Below, one piece after another: positions 1 through 9,596 of a DNA stretch of 39,154 nt. This DNA is from Endothia cerciana (Eukaryota; Ascomycota; Sordariomycetes; Diaporthales; Cryphonectriaceae), in assembly GCA_026119935.1 (NCBI GenBank), contig JALRMH010000093.1:1-39154 (forward strand), in the 5' to 3' direction. How positions within the stretch are numbered: the first letter of the stretch is position 1; each line of letters opens with the position of its first letter. Position numbers and translations under genes: made by a program. A model generated the notes under the pieces. That model did no database searches and was not told the DNA's origin. It worked only from the letters and a program-made list of their open reading frames with translations.

Positions 1-98
1 GCAGATGGTAGCGTCGCGGCACTGCCCGGTCGGACAACCGCAAAAACCAATTATCTGAATCAGCGGTTCCTCTCGTACTAAGCTGAATTACCATTGCG
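1..98 (-). rRNA. 28S rRNA gene fragment, 3' region, truncated
   Basis: The reverse complement carries the highly conserved 3' part of the fungal large-subunit rRNA. It includes the sarcin-ricin loop core AGTACGAGAGGAACCG (about 71-86 on the plus strand) and the following TCAGATAATTGG and TTTTTGCGG segments. The similarity runs off the left edge of the window and stops abruptly at about base 98, just upstream of CGCAATGGTAATTCAGC. The 5' neighbouring part of 28S expected to the right of base 98 is absent. This is either the truncated last unit of an rDNA array lying to the left and transcribed leftwards, or an isolated rDNA fragment. The identity is clear. Whether the copy is functional is doubtful because the gene is cut. 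Confidence 0.9.
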
Positions 99-498
99 AG
101 CCCTTCTAAAATCGTATATAGATCCCGAATTCGCAGTCCGGTATTGTGATCAGAGGAATCTGAATTGAGTCACCCGAAATCTTTTTCATTTACCAACCGC
201 GTTTGTCTATGCTCATCTCTTTCTCAGCCCATCTCTTTCTCCTGTAATATCATAGACCTTCGTGTAGAGTTTGTTTCCTGACTTCTGGATCAGGAGTGTG
301 AGCAGCATAGGGAAACCAAGGCCTTGCTCATGCAGACGCAGAATTGTGCTGATGCTTAGGAGCGCGCCTATCACCTCGCACAGTCTGAGCTGCAGTCCTA
401 TAGACTCAGGGCTTCGGCTGCTGAGACACGAAGCCAACAGCTGTTATCAGAGAACATTCGACTAACTCTCGTGATACGCTACTAAGTAGGCGCTCTCT
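99..498. other. Non-coding stretch next to the rDNA break
   Basis: This stretch shows no recognisable gene. Short open frames exist on both strands but have no motif and no clear start context. The sequence does not continue the 28S gene, so it marks a join between rDNA and unrelated DNA. Confidence 0.5.
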
Positions 499-1002
499 AT
501 GAGCACAAAATCTACCTCAAAGCTAACTCTGCAACAGATGCCGGGACGCATCGAAAGTCCCGAGCCTTCTGATTACGGAAGTTCGGACGGTTTGGCTAGC
601 TCGGACGGCCATTCTTCTCTCGACTCGCCCTCCAACAAAGGCGATGGTGTCGTTAAAGCGCTGCTAGCATACACGATGATCGAATCTACGAACACTGTGG
701 AAGGCAGCGCATCGGCTCCTCGGGCTCAAAATCAATACTTCGAGGCTGCTCTCCCAGGAAACTCAGGTTTCATGACCCCTCAAGCATCGAGACACCACTT
801 CAACCCTGTTCTTCCCCTGCTACAGAGCCTATATTTTGGGTGCGTCACTCCTCCGGGATCGACTCACTCTAACGACCAAGCTCATTCTGAAGTCACGCGA
901 GGACATAATCCGTTCTCTTCTCAGCAGCAGGAGCCGCCACTAGAGCCACGGCTCCGCTCTCTTGTACCTGCTCCTATTATCACCGCGGGCCTGACTGGCT
1001 AG
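499..1002 (+). CDS. Hypothetical Ser/Pro-rich protein, 167 aa
   Basis: An intronless frame opens with ATG and encodes a 167-residue protein rich in Ser, Pro, Gly and Gln. Examples are the SSDG repeats near residues 28-38 and a QQQE run near residue 141. Such composition suggests an intrinsically disordered protein or a fragment of a regulator, but no domain is recognised. It stands alone between the 28S fragment and a long non-coding stretch, in a compartment full of decayed genes. It may therefore be a chance ORF or an exon of a degraded gene. There is no signal peptide or membrane segment. Confidence 0.3.
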   Translation: MSTKSTSKLTLQQMPGRIESPEPSDYGSSDGLASSDGHSSLDSPSNKGDGVVKALLAYTMIESTNTVEGSASAPRAQNQYFEAALPGNSGFMTPQASRHHFNPVLPLLQSLYFGCVTPPGSTHSNDQAHSEVTRGHNPFSSQQQEPPLEPRLRSLVPAPIITAGLTG

Positions 1003-3957
1003 TTTGGACAGATATGATCTCTCTCTTTTGGGTGTCTTTTTATGTGTGTGCGTGCGTGTGTATGTGTTTGTCTTTGTCTTTGTGTGATTTAGTTATTTTT
1101 GACATATGTTATTCTGGAACGCAAGTTTACATCCAAACTACAGAAGGGAATAAACCTGATTGAATCTGATCATGGCCTCTTGCGATGACGAGTGAGGAAA
1201 CCGATGTCCGTAATCTGTACACAGATCTCCCAATTGTCTCACGCTCAGAAGACGTCGAGGGAGTTCTCTCCGCTGCAGTCAACCCGAATATTTTCGGTCT
1301 GTGAAGGACTCTCATGCGTATAGAGCATTTTGAGTTGCCTCGTTCGTCACGGAAACGCTGTGAGATCACAGGAATACCTGTTTGATGACCTCCTGACCTT
1401 TCGAGCATCGGCTGTGGGACTTGATAGCGCTGGGTCGCATCTCCATAGCGCACTCCATTTTCGACTCCGCAAGCTCCCTCATACCGACTACAAGTAGGCA
1501 CACAGGACGTGACAAACCCATTCATCAGCATTTCGCTTGCCGGGAAGACCCTGCAATATTTTCTTCGAGGCTTGCCAGCTTGCCAGGGGCCATGTATCAG
1601 TAGACAACCGGCATGCCTGAAGCTGCGTGGATCACGGCTGCATCGAGATCATCCTTCTGGCTCTGCGGCAGATAAATAGAGCAAAATACAGCGGATCATC
1701 GAATTTCTCATTCCTGCCCATCTTCTAAACTTATCAATCTAATCCCGAAATATACAAAAGCTAACGACTATGCCGGGCCTGGTCTTGCAGCCAAGCATGT
1801 ATGATCCGCGTTGCAGGGTTTCGAAGCTCAAGCTGGAGCTCGTCATCCTCAGCTAAGAGGAAATTTCACCACCCAGACCAAAACTGCCCGAAATTCTAGC
1901 CCAAGAGGATAGGCAGGAATTCGAAGACAAGAAGTAGGTGCTAAGTCGGTTAGTGAAAGAAAGCTCTCTCCCAACATCAAAGCGTATGAAGAGAGTTGAC
2001 GAACGGCTAAGAAAGCTGCGCTGCTGCAGACTGTAGTGCAGCTACGTCTTGGATTCGAGGGGTGTGTGATTAGCTGCCCAGATGCCGTGGTTCATGCAGC
2101 TAGAAAACTGTTCCTTATCGCAACTTATGTATTGAAAATGCTACTTTTGAAGAATTAGAGTTTATTAGGGCTTAAGCAGTCGGCATCGTGCTCAGATTGG
2201 TTCTTGGGGACTAAACGAGTGTGGGGACCTGGGCCTCGGTTTAGACGCCAGCTAGGACAGGGAAGCTTTCACAGCCTATGAGATACCGCTCATTTGCCAG
2301 GATTTGCAATGGTCACATGCCCTCTCATCATAGTGTAGGGAGGTGGAAGCACGCCACCAATCGATAGCGCGCTCAGGATTGGGGATCCGGGACACGGAAA
2401 CGAGAAACGGGAGATGGAAAACGAGAAATGGAAAACGAGGAAATGCAAAACGAGGAAATAGAAAACGAGAAACGGGAAATAGAAAACAAAAATCAGGAAA
2501 CAGCGGGATTCATAGGAACAAACACTGCCAGCATGTATCTCTCTGGACCCTCTCCTCAGAATCGGAATAGGCAGCACTGTCAACACTTCACTATACACCA
2601 TGTCTAAGGAAGACGGTGGCGGCAGGACGGTACTCCTCAACAGGTAATAAATACGGAAATAGATGGATACACTCCCTCAGGCTAACCGCCTACAGACGCG
2701 CACCAATATTTGAGTCTTAGACAATTCTCTATAGTCATGGCGGCTCTCGATCCAGCAACAGTGTAAGATGGTTCATTAAGATCTGGAAACTCTACTAGTA
2801 TGATGAACCCAGGATTGTGTCAGTCTATCGGAACTCGAGCCTCGACAACAGCTATCTCGAAACTCTATTCTACATGCAAGTCGGACAACAGGCAGAGAGA
2901 TCTCTAGAGCAGTCGTGCCCCTACGACATGAGCTTATATTATATGAGCATCTACCAGAGCTTCCGGCGGCTGGACTAGAACACGCAGCGACTGATCAATC
3001 TCTTGCTCCGCCGAAGACTTGATGAGGGCAGAGCAGAGAGCGAATTCCAGTACTAGGACCTCGTTGTTCTTCAGGACGTGCCTAACGTCAATAGTGCAGG
3101 TCTGCATAACCGACGTCGCTAGTGGAGGAGGAATCACTCTGCGTCTGAACTTCGTCTTGTGCTGCGGCAGGTAAAAAGATGCGCTGCAACGTACTTAAGT
3201 ACCTATATAGTCACCTCTTTCCGTATAGAAGCTATCGTCGGGGTGTTAAACGTCCTTTACCACCTTCGTGTTCAAGGCAGTTAAAGATACCTACCTAGGT
3301 AGATACTGCGAGAAATAAAGGTGCTGGTAGTCTATAGAAACGCCGAGCGCACTGTCTGCCTCCAATATACTGTAAAACCAGACTTTACCTGTCGTGATCA
3401 GCTTCAATAATCCCTGTTTCAAACCCTTTTGGGAAGCAAGTTTGAAGTTTGCCTGTATATAAGACGGGCGCGGTCTACTACCTCCTTAAGACCTGGCTGT
3501 TGATGTTAGAGGAGGCTTGTACTAAGCCGTCCGCTGCTAACGAGAATTGCTCAGCTGTCGGGCTCCCTCTCAGCCTCCTGCCTAGGTAGGCAGCCTTAGG
3601 CAGACTTGTGTGTCCTAAGCTGATCTGATAGAGCGCCTCATCCCATTTCCTGCAATATCAGATAGGACGAAGCCGGCTCTGTGAATATGACGTCTACCAC
3701 GAGAGGATCTTATTCAGCCCTGGGCCGGCCTTTTAGAACTTGCCTAAGGCAGCCGCCTCAAGCCATACCTATATAATCCGGTCTCCCTGTCCTTTGATAG
3801 AGACAGGAACCCTCTTCTCTTTCCTATCTGCATGTCAGATCCTTCATCGTTAGTAAGGATATGCGTCATCTGTGATTTCCGAGCTCTACTTGTCACCACT
3901 ATAATACCTACTACGAAAACTATCATATCTGCCGAAGCTTACTATCGTCTTCGTTAA
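1003..3957. other. Gene-poor, AT-richer stretch
   Basis: No gene can be supported. The only structure seen is a purine-rich repeat at 2395-2500 and several short palindromes, such as a perfect 12-base one around 3190-3202 (GTACTTAAGTAC) and another around 3289-3301 (CTACCTAGGTAG). Short ORFs at 1127-1531 and 2290-2640 lack domains, and the second is the antisense of the repeat. Confidence 0.5.
2395..2500. repeat. Imperfect purine-rich tandem repeat
   Basis: About 105 bases consist almost only of A and G on the plus strand, in loosely repeated units of 12-14 bases around the core GAAAACGAGAAA, with one or two changes per unit. The pattern is degenerate, as expected for an old microsatellite or minisatellite. 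The short open frames across it (an Arg/Asn/Lys-rich product on plus and a Phe-rich one on minus) are products of the repeat and not genes. Confidence 0.7.
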
Positions 3958-4781
3958 GAGCTCGAACTTATCGCAAAAGCATTGAGCAGGGCAAAAAAAG
4001 TCATTATTGTAGCAGGGGCAGGAGTCAGCACAGCAGCTGGTATTCCGGTGAACAATACTCATTCGCCTCTTTTTGTTAGCAAAGCTAACGGAATATACAG
4101 GACTTTCGGTCTAAGTACGGGTTGTACAAAAGTAGAGAGATCTTTAACGAGCGAGCACTCTATAATGCAGAGAGTAGGGTACAGCTTCGAAAATCGAGCT
4201 TGTCGTTTCACTAATTGGCCAGCAACGCTAAGCCAACATATACACATAACGCTCTAGCAGAAATGTGCAACGCCGGCCGACTCCTCCGATGTTACACCCA
4301 GAATATCGACTTGCTGGAGCAGAAAGCGGGATTCTCCAGCAGCCTGGAACAAGACAGCGCAAAATGTGTAGAGCTTCACAGCTCTTATCTTCATCTACGG
4401 TATTGCCTATGCGAGCATCTATTCGCCTGGGATGATTTCAAGGCCAAAGTTGAAGCCGAAGAGGAACTTCTATGTCCCGACTGCGAGGTTTATTCTGACG
4501 ACTGAGAGAAGGCAAGAAAGCGCCGAACAGCGATCGGTCAACTTTCGCCGGACGTTGTACAGCTCGGGCAGCAGAATCATCCGCATCCTGACTTTCTCCT
4601 GATTCTGGGAACGAGTCTCCAAGTAGATTGTCTAAAAAAGTTGGTCAAGCGGTTTGCGAGAGCAGTTCGGGCGAATGCAGGGGTAGTGGTCTGTATTGGG
4701 CCGGTCGAGGCTAGCATTCCATCCTGGCAGCCTGGGCCCCGTAGTACAATCACGCCCCCGATATGGAAATGGACAACCTAG
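3958..4781 (+). pseudogene. Sirtuin (SIR2-family NAD-dependent deacylase) pseudogene
   Basis: Two plus-strand frames together cover most of a sirtuin. The first (about 3958-4120) holds the NAD-binding motif GAGVSTAAGIP, followed by SKANGIYRTFGLSTG. The second (about 4143-4781) holds NAKPTYTHNALAEM, the near-invariant YTQNID motif, a zinc-ribbon-like part ending CPDC, then DFLLILGTSLQVD and a hydrophobic VVVCIG strand. Sirtuins remove acyl groups from lysines using NAD, in fungi often at silent chromatin. Here the gene is broken. The DFR motif that normally follows GIP is replaced by unrelated residues, there is a frame change near 4120-4145, a TAA lies at about 4209 and a TGA at 4503, and no ATG precedes the first block. 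Both stops could come from C-to-T changes (CAA and CGA). The similarity is strong enough to name the family but not the subtype; Hst-like is likely. Confidence 0.8.
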
Positions 4782-4867
4782 AAGATATTGAAATCATATT
4801 TTACTAGCTTGGGAGCAACCACAAGAACAGAAGTAGCTCGCCTGTTGACTGATAGCGTAGGTTTGCG

Positions 4868-5182
4868 ATGCAAATCACGTCTTCTCGCCCCGCGCAAGGG
4901 CAGACAGTGCAAGCTCTGCTGGCGTCCCTTCTAGACCCTTATGATAATGCGCTTAAGCTAGTATTAGCACTGGGAGAAAGTGCTGCTTCTTCTAATGCTA
5001 CTACAAGGGCAACGATAGAGCTTCTCTTAGTTACTCTTTGCAACATCCTGCACGAGTATAATCGGTACAAGCTAGAACAGCTAGACAAGGCTATTCAAAC
5101 AGTAGCAGCGAGTAATAAGACGGTATACCTGGACAGGCTTAAACGCAGAGCAAAGACTGAAAATGAGCTTGTTCTTGGTTAG
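4868..5182 (+). CDS. Short ORF of unknown function, possibly a remnant
   Basis: This frame opens with ATG and encodes 104 residues with a helical, Leu/Ala-rich pattern (ALLASLLDPY near residue 17, LLLVTLCNILHEY near residue 53). Beyond the stop at 5180-5182 the frame continues to look helical (QNKQLQAAITAVLQG) after a second stop. This suggests it is the surviving part of a longer, decayed gene. No family is recognised. It lies just downstream of the sirtuin pseudogene on the same strand and could be the remains of the same locus. Confidence 0.22.
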   Translation: MQITSSRPAQGQTVQALLASLLDPYDNALKLVLALGESAASSNATTRATIELLLVTLCNILHEYNRYKLEQLDKAIQTVAASNKTVYLDRLKRRAKTENELVLG

Positions 5183-6758
5183 GCACACTAGCAGAACAAG
5201 CAGCTTCAGGCAGCTATAACTGCCGTTCTTCAAGGTATATACAGAATCAGCTAAACAACAAGCCTTTACTTTCTGCTAGCAAGTATTACCACTTACCTTA
5301 TATAACTTACTAGCCTCTTTATCTATTGCGATGTAGGCATATATAAGCGAGCATTTAAAACAAGTCTAGGATTTAGTGTTTTGCCAACCTATTCCTAGCG
5401 TCTAGCCACATTCTGATCCGCCCCTACTAATACTCTTAATCCTAGCATATCTAACTAATAGAGCTATCCTGTAAGTCTTATCCATAGGTAGCAATTTCCC
5501 CTAACAAGAAGCATGCTAATAAACCAGAATAGGGGAAATTTATGACTATTTGCATTATGATTGTCAACTAGTTGAAGAAGCACTGATTGCTTATCGACAG
5601 GCATGCAATTCCCCTACCTTAATAATATTCTGGACAAATTCTGGGCAGCTAGCTGATTAGAAAGATTCTTCAGCGCTAACTCGACCGCCTCTAGAGGAGT
5701 CTAGAACTATCTTTACATATAGTTCCACGACAGGAACAACGTTTCACTATCTTGCCTGCAGACGCAGCCTATATGCACAATGTCTATAAATAAATCTTTG
5801 GAAGTCTGGCCCTAGCCCTTAGCGGCAATCGCTTATCGGCTCGCATCGTTAGGTTTTATAGAGGCTGGTGTGATTTTTCAGACTAAGAATGCAATATGTT
5901 GCTTTTTCTGCTATTATGCGTTTTACAGCCAACTATAGCATCATGCTGGATAAAAGAGGGCTTTAGCAGCACAGAGTGGACAGTATAAAAGGGGCTTGCG
6001 TTTTCTATTCCCCCAGGCTGTAAACTCTGCCTGACCACCTGCCTTAAAAAGGATCCAGACCCAAGCCTGTTCCACCTTGCATATCATCTTGACCTAGAGT
6101 AGCAGGCCGGAAAGGCTTAACGCATCTTGTTACAGGGTTCTCGTCCGTCTCAGGCATAGTAAGCCGGCCGAGCTGTTAGCTACGTGTGCTTCACCTGCAT
6201 ATATACCTAGGTAGCCATCATAATAACTCCAGCACACTGTCGGATAAAACAAAGGAGGTTAGCCTAGGCTCTAATAAGGGGTGTCATCTGTGTCAACAGT
6301 TAGAATAATAAGCAATTCTAGTCAGCATAGGTCTGTCAATATATTGGTATATTACTCTGAAGTAATGAATTTCTCGCACTTAGGCCACTAATAGAGTCTG
6401 CCAGCCTGCTAGCCTGCTAGCTGCTAGTTGGTGGGTTACAATATGACAATGCTGCACGAAGGGAGACCGGCTTAACTATTACCACTGATAGTAGCGCAGG
6501 AAAACCTGGGTTCCAACTTAGCTTAGCATAATGAAGGTGGTTGGGCTAATACATACCTACGTACAGTAAAGGACCCTGCCCACGCGTAGATGTTTTAGCT
6601 CCAACTTGGATTTGTCCAATTGATCTACCACCCAGCAAAATGCCGCCGTGTGTCACTTCCTGGAGAAAGTAGGGAGAGTTCAGCCTGTCGGTGGATGTTC
6701 AGTCGCTGAACGATACCGGTATTGAGCCACAAGGTCGAGTCTGCGTAACAATCAACTT
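5183..6758. other. AT-rich, gene-free stretch with decayed repeats
   Basis: No open frame of note remains on either strand and stop codons are dense, mostly TAG and TAA, as in DNA altered by C-to-T mutation. An 11-base perfect inverted repeat lies at 5493-5503 and 5530-5540, and a palindromic TACCTAGGTA occurs near 6206. This is probably decayed repetitive DNA, but no transposon family can be named. Confidence 0.45.
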
Positions 6759-6995
6759 ATGCCATGGGACATAGCCGAGCCCCTGCCGCTTCCAATCAAC
6801 CTTGTTCAGGGTAACCTTAACGGACACCACCACAATCAAAAAATCCACATGATTTCCAGCCAGATCGAGATGGTTCAAAAGGCAGCGCTACACATCCAGA
6901 TGGATAACCCTCTAGCTGAAGGTTGGAACCAGGTTCATAGTTTCTTAGTGGACACCATCAGGATCATGTCTATTGAGCCACGAAACCCCTATTGA
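6759..6995 (+). CDS. Short ORF, hypothetical, doubtful
   Basis: This 78-residue frame opens with ATG and has no recognised motif. It contains a His-rich patch (HHHNQK, residues 23-28). It may be an exon of an unrecognised gene or a chance frame. The only point in its favour is that it is open while surrounding DNA is full of stops. Confidence 0.15.
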   Translation: MPWDIAEPLPLPINLVQGNLNGHHHNQKIHMISSQIEMVQKAALHIQMDNPLAEGWNQVHSFLVDTIRIMSIEPRNPY

Positions 6996-7247
6996 ATACC
7001 TAGGTAGATAAAGAGGAGGGCGCTGCCCAAGACTTGTACAACGAGCTACGCAGCCACGTTCCAAGTTGGCTACGGGTCTGGACTAGACTTGCATGGGGGG
7101 ATCAGCTAAGACTACTAAGCAAGAATGCAGAGCTGCCATGCGGGGATGCAGTCACGGAGGCAGACGAAAATAAAAAAGGTCCTTTGATCGTCACGGTATC
7201 CATCTTCTAGGGTCTATCTACCTGTACCACATTTCTTTCTTGACATC

Positions 7248-8321
7248 ATGGTTCTTGCCTCAGAAGACCTCGATGTACTTTTCAAAGCTATTAAACGCCG
7301 CCGACAATGGCCGCTAAAAGTTGTACCTCCAAAGCGAACGGAGAGGGCTGATGCCAGAACGACTGAACAGATTTTCTTACAAGGTGGCGGGTTGCCGGCG
7401 TGGGCGGCCTACACGCTTGCCAAGATGGCAGCGAAAGGTAGAAGCAACGCTGTCTACCACTCGAAACTACGGCGCTTGATCGAAAACCTCGATGGCTTCT
7501 CAACTGAAGCTTGCCAGAGATCTGCGGTCCTGCTGAGGGAAAAGATGGAGCCTCAGAGAGCGGAAATCGAACAGTTAGTCAAGACGGGTTGGCGTGGACA
7601 GCCTCGTGGCAGAAAACGAAAGCACCCAACAACTTCCTTCAATGAGGCAGAACACCACCAAACCGAAAGTGATACCGGCTTACACGACCTTCCGTCCCCA
7701 CCGAGATCGAATGAACAAAATCACCAAGCCCAGGACGTCTCGCAACGGTTACCGGAGGATTCTCTGCAGGACATCGCGCTACCGGACATCTCACAACCTT
7801 TGCAGCAGAACGTGTCAGATGAGCTGAAATCCAATGTTTCCATTGCCGCCTGCAATACCCTCTTCCCCCAATACCTCGCAAGAGCTGTCAAGCGGATTCC
7901 CAAGTCGGACGGCGCATGGGTCGCCGCTGTCTCCATCACTCCTCCCAACAACGAGAATGCTTTCATGTACATCGAGGTGACGCCAAACAAGATCGAACAC
8001 ATCGTTTGGGAGCTTTTCAGCGTTCGCTTGGAGAATGAAGCTGGATTGCGATATGTCTGTGTAGGGGATGCCCAGGTGGTTCCTTCACCTCATATCAATC
8101 TTCGGTGCTGCCGCGTAGGCGCCATTGCTTCCATGTTTAGTGAGGAATTGGAGCGCGCGATCCGTGCTGGCCCAATATATCAGCAAGAGCGTCAGGAAGA
8201 GGACAGCTGCACGAACTGTATCTGGATGGTCGTGCCGGTGGCTGCGGATGAATGTGCCAAAATCCTCATCTCGCTTCACCCGAGCGAAGGGACGAAGTTG
8301 AGGGATAAGCTGTTCCCATAG
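7248..8321 (+). CDS. Conserved-looking hypothetical protein, 357 aa
   Basis: A complete, intronless frame of 357 residues starts at an ATG preceded by a pyrimidine-rich leader. The N-terminal 110 residues are helical and basic. Residues about 117-126 form a basic patch (RGQPRGRKRK) that looks like an AT-hook or nuclear localisation signal. Residues 125-190 are polar and probably disordered, and residues 195-357 form a folded-looking module with several hydrophobic strands. A CxxC pair (SCTNC, near residue 322) is present. I do not recognise the family, and no catalytic motif, signal peptide or membrane segment is visible. It is the only intact large ORF in the decayed left compartment. It could be cargo of a mobile element or a lineage-specific nuclear protein. 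Confidence 0.6.
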   Translation: MVLASEDLDVLFKAIKRRRQWPLKVVPPKRTERADARTTEQIFLQGGGLPAWAAYTLAKMAAKGRSNAVYHSKLRRLIENLDGFSTEACQRSAVLLREKMEPQRAEIEQLVKTGWRGQPRGRKRKHPTTSFNEAEHHQTESDTGLHDLPSPPRSNEQNHQAQDVSQRLPEDSLQDIALPDISQPLQQNVSDELKSNVSIAACNTLFPQYLARAVKRIPKSDGAWVAAVSITPPNNENAFMYIEVTPNKIEHIVWELFSVRLENEAGLRYVCVGDAQVVPSPHINLRCCRVGAIASMFSEELERAIRAGPIYQQERQEEDSCTNCIWMVVPVAADECAKILISLHPSEGTKLRDKLFP

Positions 8322-9596
8322 ACCTAGCTAGCAATGAACGTTTGTGATCTAACGTCCCATATAGATTCTTGACCAGTATAGTGGCACCAATCAAGGCATC
8401 CCAAGCAGAAATCGTCTCATTCAGAGCCTGGTCCAATCCCAAAACCACATCCTTCCGCGTATCCCCCGCTTTCGCCTTGCCAATATAACTTAATCGTGCA
8501 GCTTATCTCTCTTTATACATGCCGCGTGGGCTTAGACGGTAGGCTAGCATAAAATCATAATGTGAAATTTGTTGAATATGCTGGTAAAGAGGAACTTCTT
8601 TCAAAACAGAAAAGCGGTACCCACGAGGATGACCGGTTGAAACCCGTAGAAATTTATGATCCCAATTCATCCGTTTATTGGTCGTACGATTAGACCTACT
8701 AAATCAAGGTAAATAACTGCTGGGCAGAGAGTTGTGGTAGGGCAGGAACAGTGCTTTGCCAGTATTTAAGTGCTCTGGCAGAGGAAACGGCACACCAGAA
8801 AGAGGAGGACGGGCCTACAAGGGAGCTGCATGAAATGTACTTGCGAGCATGGTATCCATGATTGCCAGGAGATTAAAGATGTCGTGAAGTAGAGTAGAGA
8901 CGTGAAAGGGTGGGTGAAAGTGAAGTCTCGGGTTGGAGTGAGCTCGTTCGCTGTCCGTGTTGGGGATCCCAGGCGATCGACGCGAGGCAAGAGACGACCT
9001 TCTACTATCTTTAAGCAAAGTCCCGAGGTCGCTGTAATAGCTTAGTCCTCCCCCTCGGGCGACATCACCCACACACTTTATCCCTATCACTGTGTCCTTA
9101 TATCCTGTCATCCCTCTACCGCCTTACAGCCTGCTTTTTTGTCTATGGCGTTTCCGTTGTGCTTGTCCAGACTTCTGGTGCAATCCAGACGGCCCGCTTG
9201 GGTTTGCACGATATAACAGGTCTTGCCATAGCGTAAACAAAGTTGGATATTGCCATCCGTGCCGGCAGATGATGGGGAGGACTGTTGATTCGTGATGGCA
9301 TGCGTTTTAAGCTGGTATGCATAATCATTATAGACCTTGGTTGAATCATGTGTAGGCCAGCCAAACGTTGTAAGATTGATGCTTGATTGAAAGTATGCCT
9401 GGACAGATTGGAAGAAAGAATTGTTTGAGTACCTAAATACTTAAGTACACACCAGACAAGTGCTGTTTCTTCCTGCCCACTACACAACACACAGGCTAGT
9501 GTATATATATAAATAAAAAGAGATAATAAATTTAAAAAAACAAAAAGCCTACAGTAAATGCTCTTTAGGCAGCCTTCCAGCTAGAACACGACCCTA
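8322..9596. other. Intergenic stretch without gene
   Basis: Short frames on the minus strand at 8766-9490 overlap each other and show no domain. An A/T-rich tract at about 9500-9550 lies just downstream of the stop of the zinc-finger recombinase gene and may contain its old polyadenylation region. A palindrome containing ACTTAAGT lies near 9437. Confidence 0.45.

Noticed and set aside
2160..2170. TTAGGG as telomere sequence
   Set aside because: It occurs only as an isolated single unit. No tandem array exists at either end of the window.
5820..6000. Possible BIR-like (IAP repeat) trace, LGFIEAGVIFQTKNAICCFF
   Set aside because: The similarity is short, the required zinc His/Cys pattern is incomplete and stops are dense, so it does not support a feature.
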